Positions 38,270 through 46,022 of a stretch of 64,000 bases of DNA are shown here, in pieces. The notes beneath the pieces are model-generated. The model did no database searches, had not been told where the DNA came from, and saw nothing but the letters and a program-made list of their open reading frames with translations. Source of the stretch: Cyanomargarita calcarea GSE-NOS-MK-12-04C. Its GTDB lineage: Bacteria; Cyanobacteriota; Cyanobacteriia; Cyanobacteriales; Nostocaceae. Each line of letters begins with the position of its first letter. Position 1 is the stretch's first letter. Location: assembly GCA_019359595.1 (NCBI GenBank), contig JAHHGZ010000035.1, positions 1 to 64,000 of the forward strand, in the 5' to 3' direction. The position numbers and the translations under genes are program-made.

Positions 38270-38870
38270 TTAAGTAGCGGCATTCTGATAACTGCTACCT
38301 TGCAAAAAATATACCACTAAAGGCGATGGCATAAGAGTTGTGACAATCGCCATAATCACCATAATAGTGAATAAAGTCGGTGTAATTGCCCCTTTATCTA
38401 AGCCAATATTGAGGATAATTAACTCCATCAATCACCTTGCATTCAGGGTAAGCGCCAATTAGTCAGAGTTTGCATTGTTACACCACCATTATTCTTGGTG
38501 ATTCGAGTGAAAATAGTCAATGCACCTTTTGCCAACAAAAATCTAAAATAGCACGTAGCCAATACCATCACCAATAGCGAAAGCTGCTATATTTGCGTTC
38601 TGTTGCAGACTACCTAGAACAATCGCTACGCTAGCAAACACCATGCAGTCGCATCATCTATTGAACCAGCAGCTAGTGCCAAAGTTCCGATAGGGGTTTT
38701 GGCTATGCCACGTTCATATAACATCCGCGGTGACATTGGAAACGCAGTGATTGACATACAAATTGCCCCTGGAAAAATCCATAGAAAAGGCTCAAAGTTA
38801 AGCATAATCGAAGACCTTCGTATCCGCGATATCTTTTGGGGCACATTTTTTACCAATATTCGGCACCCCT
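38270..38870 (-). pseudogene. Remains of a second CPA2 antiporter gene
   Basis: Two separated stretches translate to parts of the same antiporter family as the neighbour: one at 38626-38856 with SITAFPMSPRMLYERGIAK and IDDATAWCLLA, and one ending at the stop 38270 with ELIILNIGLDKGAITPTLFT and VIMAIVTTLMPSPL. The middle segments are missing or frameshifted and there is no start in place. It is a broken duplicate lacking most of the membrane domain and the whole USP tail. Confidence 0.8.
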
Positions 38871-39448
38871 ACTGGCACATTTTTTAATATTTTCACTTAA
38901 AAGTAAAGTTTATTTTATACTTGTAAAGTGTTTTTGTATGGCGATACCATCCGGCATGGAACCGCAAAGCTCTACGAAGATGGTAGACATAGGAGCATCG
39001 CATATTGGCGAAACCCCAAAAGCCTAAAATTCGTAGTGTGACAATGCGCAGGTGGAGAATGTGGGTTTAAATGTTAGTTACCACTGAGTGTAATGACTAC
39101 TACCGCACGGGGTAAGTACAGATCCCCGACAACTTTTACGAAGTCGGGGATCTAAAAAGCTTCTGTGCGCTTGGAAACGGGGAAGTGAACGTTAAAAAAT
39201 CATCTACTTTGTTGTTTTTTTACAAATTCTCCTCAATTTCAGATAAACCTGCTTTGATGTTCAATAGAAGTCAAGATATTTACATCTGGTGAGATTCTTG
39301 AGCATTTCTATTAACTTTTTTTACAAAACAGCTTAGTTGTTGGATCTAAGCAGCCAAAGAATGCTTGTGGGTACATTTCCTGCAAACAGGCTCACTTGTG
39401 AAGCGGCAGAACAACAGATTAACTTACAAAGGCAAAAAGGAATTTTTT
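38871..39448. other. Upstream region of the CIS cluster
   Basis: About 580 bases with no gene. It holds a strong hairpin (AGATCCCCGAC at 39120-39130, GTCGGGGATCT at 39143-39153), which I believe is a common dispersed cyanobacterial palindrome, and AT-rich sequence at 39180-39350 that probably holds the promoter of the sheath gene. No confident promoter boxes. Confidence 0.5.
39120..39153. repeat. Perfect 11-bp palindrome (GATCCCCGAC type)
   Basis: AGATCCCCGAC and GTCGGGGATCT are separated by 12 bases. AAAAAGC follows on the plus strand. It may act as a terminator isolating the CIS cluster, but lacks a T-run. Confidence 0.6.
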
Positions 39449-40972
39449 ATGCCAACAACTCCCACCTATCCCGGCGTATATATTGAGGAAATACCCAGTG
39501 GTGTACGCACCATTACAGGAGTAGCTACCTCAATTACTGCTTTTATTGGGCGATCGCGCAAGGGATTAGTAGATACTCCAGTCAGAATTCAAAGCCTTGG
39601 TGATTTCGAGCGGCAGTTTGGCGGTTTGTGGATTGAAAGCGCCATGAGTTACGCCGTACAGCAATACTTCCTGAATGGAGGTACTGACGCGATTATTGTC
39701 CGCGTCGTCCATAAAACAAATGCTACCAAAGCTACTGCTACGGTAGGAGGGTTAAATCTCCAAGCTGCTAGCGAAGGCGATTGGTGCAACTCTTTGAAAG
39801 CTGTAATTGACAAGAACACAAAAAACCCTAGTGATAGTAAGCTTTTTAACCTCACCATCGTCCAAGACAACCCAGCAGATCCAGAGGTACCGATAACACT
39901 AGAATCATTTCGCAATCTTTCCACAGACCGCAATACATCCAGATACGTCAAAAAAGTACTTGAACAAGAGTCTTCTCTGGTTGATGTTACTGCCAACCCA
40001 CCAGAAATTCCACAGGCGGGTGAAGGTCCATTTGCCAGCGGACAGAACGGTGATGCGCCAACTTATGCAGAGTTTTTGGGGAGTCAAGGGGAACAGACTG
40101 GTCTTTATGCTTTAGAGAAAGCTGACCTGTTTAACTTACTGTGCATTCCACCAGCAACACGCGAACCTAACGATGATGTTGACTTAGGATTACTGGCAAA
40201 TGCTCTCAAGTATTGCAAAAAGCGGCGGGCTATGCTCGTAATCGATCCTCCGACAAGTTGGAAAAAAACTGCCGATGTCACAAACCAAAGTTCAGGTGTA
40301 GACAGCTTATCTGAGTTACGAGATGAAAATGCGGTCATCTACTTCCCACGAATCAGAATGGCAGATCCCCTCAAAGAGAACCGCCTGGAAGAGTTTCCTC
40401 CTTGTGGTGTCGTGGCTGGGATATATGCTCGCACAGATGCGAATCGCGGTGTTTGGAAAGCGCCGGCCGGAATCGAGGCGACACTTTCTGGTGTGAGACA
40501 GCTTTCTTACAAACTTACCGACGGCGAAAACGGTCAGTTAAATCCTTTGGGCGTGAACTGCTTGCGATCGTTTCCTGTATATGGAAATGTAGTTTGGGGC
40601 GCAAGAACGATGAAAGGGGCAGATGTACTAGCTTCTGAGTGGAAATATTTACCCGTGCGTCGTTTGACTTTGTTCTTACAAGAAAGCCTTTATCGCGGTA
40701 CTCAATGGGTAGTGTTTGAGCCAAATGATGAACCGTTGTGGGCGCAAATTCGTTTGAATATTGGCGCGTTTATGAATAACCTATTTCGCCAAGGAGCATT
40801 TCAGGGGAAATCACCCAAAGAAGCTTATTTTGTGAAATGCGACAGTGAAACAACCACCCAGAATGACATCAATCTTGGCATTGTGAATATTGTTGTCGGT
40901 TTTGCACCGCTCAAACCAGCGGAATTTGTAATTATTAAATTCCAGCAAATGACCGGACAAATTGCAGTTTAG
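39449..40972 (+). CDS. CIS sheath protein (phage tail sheath family)
   Basis: The sheath contracts to drive the tube outward. From the ATG at 39449 the product is 507 residues and starts MPTTPTYPGVYIEEIPSGVR, the standard sheath N-terminal arm; a frame 28 codons longer is not conserved and the AAAAGGAA just before supports this start. The C-terminal part (GAFMNNLFRQGAFQGKSPKE, CDSETTTQNDINLGIVNI, FAPLKPAEFVIIKFQQ) is the conserved core and handshake region. It opens the CIS cluster; a 230-base palindrome-rich gap separates it from the tube gene. Confidence 0.95.
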   Translation: MPTTPTYPGVYIEEIPSGVRTITGVATSITAFIGRSRKGLVDTPVRIQSLGDFERQFGGLWIESAMSYAVQQYFLNGGTDAIIVRVVHKTNATKATATVGGLNLQAASEGDWCNSLKAVIDKNTKNPSDSKLFNLTIVQDNPADPEVPITLESFRNLSTDRNTSRYVKKVLEQESSLVDVTANPPEIPQAGEGPFASGQNGDAPTYAEFLGSQGEQTGLYALEKADLFNLLCIPPATREPNDDVDLGLLANALKYCKKRRAMLVIDPPTSWKKTADVTNQSSGVDSLSELRDENAVIYFPRIRMADPLKENRLEEFPPCGVVAGIYARTDANRGVWKAPAGIEATLSGVRQLSYKLTDGENGQLNPLGVNCLRSFPVYGNVVWGARTMKGADVLASEWKYLPVRRLTLFLQESLYRGTQWVVFEPNDEPLWAQIRLNIGAFMNNLFRQGAFQGKSPKEAYFVKCDSETTTQNDINLGIVNIVVGFAPLKPAEFVIIKFQQMTGQIAV

Positions 40973-41202
40973 GAATAGGGTTGTTAGTAGTTAGTAGTTA
41001 ATTGTTGGTTGTTCTACTATCGACTAAGACAGCAGATGGGGCTTTTCAGACAATTTTGCATAAGTCCTATAATATTTAGCCCACTTAAGTGGACTTATGC
41101 GATTAACCGGAGAATTTATTCTCTGGGGGGGTTAGGTTAAGAATGAAATAGCCTATCCACTATCCACCATCTATTGAATATCGATGAAAAAAGGGAGAAA
41201 AT
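40973..41202 (+). promoter_or_regulatory. Sheath-tube intergenic region with two hairpins
   Basis: A perfect 10-bp inverted repeat (GCATAAGTCC at 41058-41067, GGACTTATGC at 41091-41100) encloses the inner palindrome CCACTTAAGTGG, and just after it CCGGAGAAT pairs with ATTCTCTGG (about 41109-41128). Neither has a T-run. They could set sheath:tube expression ratio by processing or attenuation, or be dispersed palindromes. Confidence 0.4.
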
Positions 41203-41727
41203 ATGCCTCAATTTAGCGTGAATGCCCAACGTTTTGACCCTTACAAGAATTTCAAATTTCGCGTCAAATGGGATGGAAAATATGTTGCTGGAGTTAGCAA
41301 AGTTGGTGCTTTGAAACGCACGACTGAAGTTGTGACACATCGGGAAGGAGGTGACCCCAGCAGCGCTCGTCATTCACCGGGACAAAGTAAATATGAAGCC
41401 ATTACCTTAGAACGGGGTGTTACCCACGATAAAGATTTTGAACAATGGGCAAATAAAGTTTGGAACTTTGGATCTGGTTTGGGTGCAGAAGTTTCGCTCA
41501 AAGACTTCCGCAAAGACATCATTATCGAAGTTTATAACGAGGCTGGACAATTAGCGATCGCCTACAAAGTCTTTCGTTGTTGGGTATCAGAATTCCAAGC
41601 TCTACCTGAACTTGACGCCAACGCCAACGCTGTCGCAATTCAAAGCATTCAATTGCAAAACGAAGGCTGGGAACGTGACTATGCTGTCAGCGAACCTACA
41701 GAACCAAGTTTCGTTGAACCAAGCTAA
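41203..41727 (+). CDS. CIS inner tube protein (gp19-like)
   Basis: The 174-residue product belongs to the T4 gp19-type tail tube family: PYKNFKFRVKWDGKYVAGVS, EVVTHREGGDPSSARHSPGQ and YEAITLERGVTHDKDFEQWA are typical. Stacked hexamers form the tube that carries effectors. The C terminus ends in a short acidic tail (EPTEPSFVEPS). GGGAGAAA precedes the ATG. It lies between sheath and baseplate-associated gene as in other CIS clusters. Confidence 0.94.
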   Translation: MPQFSVNAQRFDPYKNFKFRVKWDGKYVAGVSKVGALKRTTEVVTHREGGDPSSARHSPGQSKYEAITLERGVTHDKDFEQWANKVWNFGSGLGAEVSLKDFRKDIIIEVYNEAGQLAIAYKVFRCWVSEFQALPELDANANAVAIQSIQLQNEGWERDYAVSEPTEPSFVEPS

Positions 41728-41739
41728 TACCGAAGATAG

Positions 41740-41880
41740 AATTATGAGTTTGGAGTTATGAGTTAGGAATTAAGAGTTAGGAATTAGGAGTTTTAGCTTT
41801 TGAGTTATAAATTAAAAACTTTTAACTCCAAACCAAACCCTTAACTCCTAACTCCTAACTCCTACTTCTGAAAAAAGGCT
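41740..41880. repeat. GAGTTAGGA-type STRR tract
   Basis: Degenerate GAGTTAG units followed by CTCCTAACTCCTAACTCC units in the opposite sense between the tube gene and the next CIS gene. Confidence 0.85.
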
Positions 41881-41894
41881 TTTTGGTATAAATT

Positions 41895-42644
41895 ATGCGT
41901 TCATTGTCTGCCCAAAATATTATTCAAATTTGGGAAATTGGTCAGGGTCAGCATCCAATAGACAGAGCGCTTACCCTGCTTGCTTTTGCCTACCCCGATC
42001 AATTGGCGGATGATTTGGCGGCTCTCAGCATTGGGCAACGAGATTGGTATTTATTGACACTCAGACAGCTAACCTTTGGCTCTCAAATGGAAAGTTATGC
42101 TGAGTGTCCAAAATGCGCTGAACGTCTGGAATTTTCTCTAAATGTGGCAGATATTCGCGTTGCTGAATCAATAACGGTAGTGAATCAGGAATACACGCTG
42201 ACTTCAGGAGAGTTTCAATTGCGGTTCCGCTTACCCAATAGCAAAGATTTGGCTGCTGTGGTTGGCTATCAAGATGTCAACACGGTACGTCGCTTAATTG
42301 GACAGCGTTGCGTGTTGGAAGTTAGCTGTGATGGAGTTGCTGTGACTGACGGGGAATTATCTCCTGCTGTTATTGACGAGTTGGCTCTTCAGATGGCCCA
42401 ATGCGATCCTCAAGCAGAAGTGTTATTAAACCTGGACTGTCCGGCTTGCAATTACAATTGGCAGGTTATTTTTGATATCGTCGCATTTTTCTGGAGCGAA
42501 TTGAGTACCCAAGCAAAGCGTTTGCTGCGTGAAGTCCACACACTAGCGCGATTTTATAGTTGGTCAGAGACGGATATCCTTGCTATGAGCGCAACCCGAC
42601 GACAGTTTTATTTAGATTTATCTATCAGGGAGCAGGGAGTTTAA
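41895..42644 (+). CDS. CIS baseplate-associated protein with zinc ribbon
   Basis: A 249-residue protein with two CxxC pairs (CPKC near residue 73 and CPAC near 187) that should form a zinc ribbon, in the family related to T4 baseplate proteins gp26/gp51 that I recall beside tube genes in CIS clusters. The N terminus (IWEIGQGQHPIDRALTLLAF) is typical of this group. Role: probable wedge component or chaperone in baseplate assembly. Its stop codon lies in the first bases of dispersed repeat copy D. Confidence 0.75.
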   Translation: MRSLSAQNIIQIWEIGQGQHPIDRALTLLAFAYPDQLADDLAALSIGQRDWYLLTLRQLTFGSQMESYAECPKCAERLEFSLNVADIRVAESITVVNQEYTLTSGEFQLRFRLPNSKDLAAVVGYQDVNTVRRLIGQRCVLEVSCDGVAVTDGELSPAVIDELALQMAQCDPQAEVLLNLDCPACNYNWQVIFDIVAFFWSELSTQAKRLLREVHTLARFYSWSETDILAMSATRRQFYLDLSIREQGV

Positions 42645-42798
42645 TACCCCGACCGTGAAAGAGATTGCCCGTTTTGAGTTGGGGTTCTGTATCCCCATAT
42701 ATAAACCTACGAATTCCCTCTTCTTCCCTCTTCCCTCTTCCCTCTTCCCTCTTCCCTCTTCCTTCTTCCTTCTTCCCTCTTCCTTCTTCCTTCATCCT
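42640..42798 (+). repeat. Dispersed repeat family, copy D
   Basis: TTTAATACCCCGACC, a 20-base spacer, TTTTGAGTTGGGGTTC, a CCCATATATAAACC block and an extended CCCTCTTCC pyrimidine tract of about 80 bases. It overlaps the stop codon of the upstream gene, and its translation makes a spurious N-terminal extension of the downstream frame (from 42655). Confidence 0.8.
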
Positions 42799-42828
42799 TC
42801 ATTCAATAACTTAGACTCAGCACTCGTT

Positions 42829-44808
42829 ATGACTGATTTTCTTACCACATTAGCTGCAAGGACTCTAGGTTTACCGCCAGTTATACAACCCATGATTTCC
42901 TCAATATTTTCTTCGGGGTTGGTTGTGTTTGGCGACTATGGTTCAGGGGAGATGGGAGGGGAGAGAGAATATAAAGAAAGTTCGTCGCTTTATCAATTTT
43001 CTTCACCTAATTTACCAGCAATATCTAGGTTACCTCTGAGTCAGATATCTACTCCTGCATCTGAATTTAATAATATTGAGTTTAATGATGAAATGGGGAA
43101 GATGCCACGTCAGCCAAATATTGAACCAATTGTAGAAAGTGCAAATGCATCAACAAATGAATTGTCAGAATCTTTGCCAGTCCAACGCTTCAGTGAAGTA
43201 GAAGTTAAAGGGAGTTCCTTGGAGAAATTTGCAACGTCTGAAATACAGAATATGCCGACAATGCAGGGTAATTATTATGAAACTTCGCCCACATCTGAGC
43301 AACAAGAATTACCAAAAAAATCATCACAGTCAAACCCGGATATCCCAGATGGAACACTAACTTTTGCCACACCACCACAGCCTACTGAAAAAACTGAAAG
43401 CCAATCTCCGACTATTTGGACTTCCAATCAGCTAGCTCAACCAAGTTCGGCTAAAACGATATTGCCGTTAACTCAATTTGAACCGTTAGTTAATCAGGTA
43501 CAACCAAGTGAAATTAAAGTTGAAATATCCAAGCAACTAGAAAATATATCAACTGAAAGTACATCAACGGTTCCAAAATCTACTTCCAATCAGGAAAATC
43601 AACAAAATATAACTAAATCAGTTCCATCGTTAATTAATCAGTTAAAACTAGATGAAATTCCGGTTGAAATATCCAAGCAACTAGAAAATACATCACCAAT
43701 TACAAAACCGACTATCAGCAAGGAAAACCAACGAAATATAAATAAATTAATTTTGCCTTTAAGTAGTTCCCAAACAATTACACCTCGTTTAGTCGAACCG
43801 TTAATTAATCAAATACAACCAGATGAAGTTCCGGTTCAAATATCCAAGCAACTAGAAAATATATCAGATGAAAGTACATCAACGGTTCCAAAATCTACTT
43901 CCAATCAGGAAAATCAACAAAATATAAATAAATCAATTTTACCTTTAACTAGTTCCCAAACAATTACACCTCGTTTAGTTGAACCGTTAATAATTAGTCT
44001 AGGACTTTCGCAGAAATTACCAGAAACTTTGATTGATATAACCGCCAAGACGCCATTGACGCGGAGCGGCTTCCGTTTCGGTAGTACGCTTTCGCCCTTG
44101 GCGTTGCCGTTCGCGGAGCGTGCCGAAGGCAAGGCTAGGAATAATAGTTTAAGAGAGTTTTTTCATAAGTCTTATAATCAAGTAAAAATAGATGAAGTTG
44201 CGGTTCAAACACGAGGGCAAAAGACTTTGATAGAAACATTAATTGATAGTGCTATTCCAGTTTCGAGTTCCAATGAAGTAGGTAAATTAGATAAGGAAAT
44301 AAAGGCGAAGGAGGTGGATACTTCCAAAGTGAAATTGTCCTCTTCACTAAGTTTTCCTGTTTCCACGCCTTCCAAAAATGTATCTACTTTACAACCGAGT
44401 CAATCGTTTACCAATGTAAATATAGTTGTAGTTAAACCTTTGGTTGATAGAAGGATGAATGCAAATCGGCAAGAACAAGAAACTAGTTTGAAATCAGCAA
44501 ATTTATCAGAATATTTATTACAATATGCTACTTCAAAAAATCAGTCAGTTGTCTTACCCCAGCAACTATCTGTTTATTCACAGTTTCACACTCAGATGGA
44601 ATCGAGAGAATCAGGACAAACAGACCGGCGTGGTGAAGGTGTAACAATGGAACAAGCACCAACAAAGACAATTCAAGTTACTATTGGTCGCATTGAAGTG
44701 CGCTGTAATCAAACTGCATCGCAAACAAAGCACACCAAGCCGAATAGAAGCGAACCGAAGCTTTCTCTGCAAGATTACCTAAAAAAACGCCAAGGAGGTA
44801 ATTCATGA
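42829..44808 (+). CDS. Disordered repeat-containing CIS protein
   Basis: From the ATG at 42829 (MTDFLTTLAARTLGLPP) the product is 659 residues; the frame extends 58 codons upstream through repeat copy D but that part is not protein-like. The N terminus is hydrophobic, the middle is a Ser/Thr/Gln/Pro-rich disordered region with three related repeats of about 55-65 residues containing EISKQLEN, STSTVPKSTSNQENQQN and TITPRLVEPLI, and the last 45 residues carry TIQVTIGRIEVRC and LSLQDYLKKRQGG. That end motif is common in the small protein next to the DUF4255 gene of CIS clusters. About 35 residues (near 44040-44140) come from an inserted palindromic repeat. Its ATGA overlap with the cap gene shows coupling. 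Confidence 0.7.
   Translation: MTDFLTTLAARTLGLPPVIQPMISSIFSSGLVVFGDYGSGEMGGEREYKESSSLYQFSSPNLPAISRLPLSQISTPASEFNNIEFNDEMGKMPRQPNIEPIVESANASTNELSESLPVQRFSEVEVKGSSLEKFATSEIQNMPTMQGNYYETSPTSEQQELPKKSSQSNPDIPDGTLTFATPPQPTEKTESQSPTIWTSNQLAQPSSAKTILPLTQFEPLVNQVQPSEIKVEISKQLENISTESTSTVPKSTSNQENQQNITKSVPSLINQLKLDEIPVEISKQLENTSPITKPTISKENQRNINKLILPLSSSQTITPRLVEPLINQIQPDEVPVQISKQLENISDESTSTVPKSTSNQENQQNINKSILPLTSSQTITPRLVEPLIISLGLSQKLPETLIDITAKTPLTRSGFRFGSTLSPLALPFAERAEGKARNNSLREFFHKSYNQVKIDEVAVQTRGQKTLIETLIDSAIPVSSSNEVGKLDKEIKAKEVDTSKVKLSSSLSFPVSTPSKNVSTLQPSQSFTNVNIVVVKPLVDRRMNANRQEQETSLKSANLSEYLLQYATSKNQSVVLPQQLSVYSQFHTQMESRESGQTDRRGEGVTMEQAPTKTIQVTIGRIEVRCNQTASQTKHTKPNRSEPKLSLQDYLKKRQGGNS
43500..43990 (+). 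repeat. Internal imperfect direct repeats, three units
   Basis: AAATATCCAAGCAACTAGAA recurs at about 43526, 43664 and 43835, and the CAACGGTTCCAAAATC block at about 43566 and 43878. Units are near-identical at DNA level, so the duplication is recent or homogenised. Confidence 0.85.
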
Positions 44809-46022
44809 GTAACTCTCTGGCGATCGCTGCTGTCACGGCTACATTACGCAATCTAATTACCCCTGGTATCCTTAACGAACTGGGTAGCGGTACGGTGACG
44901 GCGAAACCTCCAGATAAGGCACGCGAACCCGGTGACAATGGTAACCAAATTAACATTTTTCTCTACCAAGTTCTACCGAATGGCTCTTTGCGGAATATGG
45001 ATTTGCCCAATCGGGTAAAACCTGGGGAAACAGGTCAAGCGCCACTGGCTTTGAATCTTTACTACCTGATTACTGCTTACGGCAAAGATAACGATGATAT
45101 CTTGGCACATCGTCTGTTAGGAAAGACGATGCAACTGTTACATGACTTTTCTATTTTAAACCCTGCTGACATCAAAACAGCATTAGCTGAAAGTGACCTC
45201 CACAATCAATTGGAACGAGTCCGGATGACGCTTCAGCCGATGTCTACTGAAGAAGTATCTAAACTGTGGGGAACTTTTCAAACTCAGTATAGAATTTCTG
45301 CAAGCTACGAAGCTTCTGTAGTATTAATTGATAGCAATCGCGCAGTGAAAACACCTTTACCTGTGTTAACTCGCGGTTCTGGTGACGAAGGTGTCTTAGC
45401 TCAAGCAGATACAACTCCCCCCTTCCCGGCTTTGGAAGCTGTGCAAGCACCGAATCAGCAACCCAGTGTCCGTTTGGGTGAAGTTCTTACCCTCAACGGT
45501 CATCATCTCGATAGCGATGGCAGTCAGGTGGTTGTGTTATTAATGCATCCTCGGTTCACAGCACCGAAAACATTTACATTACAGCAACAATACTCAGATA
45601 CGGAAATTAAAGTACAGATACCAAACCAACCTGAAGACTTTCCACCGGGATTTTATACTGCAGCTGTACGACTTTTGCGAGATGGCAAGGAACAGACAAC
45701 CAATGCTTTACCCTTCTGTCTTGCACCCATGATTCAACAAATTAGATTGAGCGATCGCATATTAACTTTGACCTGCAATCCGCAAATCTGGCGAGAGCAA
45801 CCCCTGGCTTTATTATTAGGCGATCGCGAAATTTTTCTCCTAACTACTTCTTCGGAAACCGAAAGACCAGAAAAAACAGATACCCTCATATTTAACGTTG
45901 GCAACATTCCCAATGGCGAGTATTTTGTTCGCTTGCGTGTTGATGGAACAGACAGCCTATTAATCGACCGTTCCGTCAAACCGCCAGTATTCGATTTGAC
46001 TCAGAAGGTGACACTGCCATGA
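44805..46022 (+). CDS. CIS cap protein, DUF4255 (Pvc16/Afp16-like)
   Basis: The first about 190 residues are the DUF4255 domain (AIAAVTATLRNLITPGIL; NQINIFLYQVLPNGSLRN; PLALNLYYLITAYGKDNDD), the family that terminates the tube and sheath at the distal end. The remaining about 200 residues look like immunoglobulin/IPT-type beta domains (VRLGEVLTLNGHHLDSDGSQ; LPFCLAPMIQQIRLS), an extension seen in larger members. The 405-residue gene overlaps both neighbours by ATGA, which fixes the start. Confidence 0.9.
   Translation: MSNSLAIAAVTATLRNLITPGILNELGSGTVTAKPPDKAREPGDNGNQINIFLYQVLPNGSLRNMDLPNRVKPGETGQAPLALNLYYLITAYGKDNDDILAHRLLGKTMQLLHDFSILNPADIKTALAESDLHNQLERVRMTLQPMSTEEVSKLWGTFQTQYRISASYEASVVLIDSNRAVKTPLPVLTRGSGDEGVLAQADTTPPFPALEAVQAPNQQPSVRLGEVLTLNGHHLDSDGSQVVVLLMHPRFTAPKTFTLQQQYSDTEIKVQIPNQPEDFPPGFYTAAVRLLRDGKEQTTNALPFCLAPMIQQIRLSDRILTLTCNPQIWREQPLALLLGDREIFLLTTSSETERPEKTDTLIFNVGNIPNGEYFVRLRVDGTDSLLIDRSVKPPVFDLTQKVTLP

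Noticed and set aside
42655-42828. Longer open frame upstream of the disordered CIS protein
   Set aside because: The 58 codons translate dispersed repeat copy D and its pyrimidine tract; the next ATG at 42829 begins protein-like sequence.
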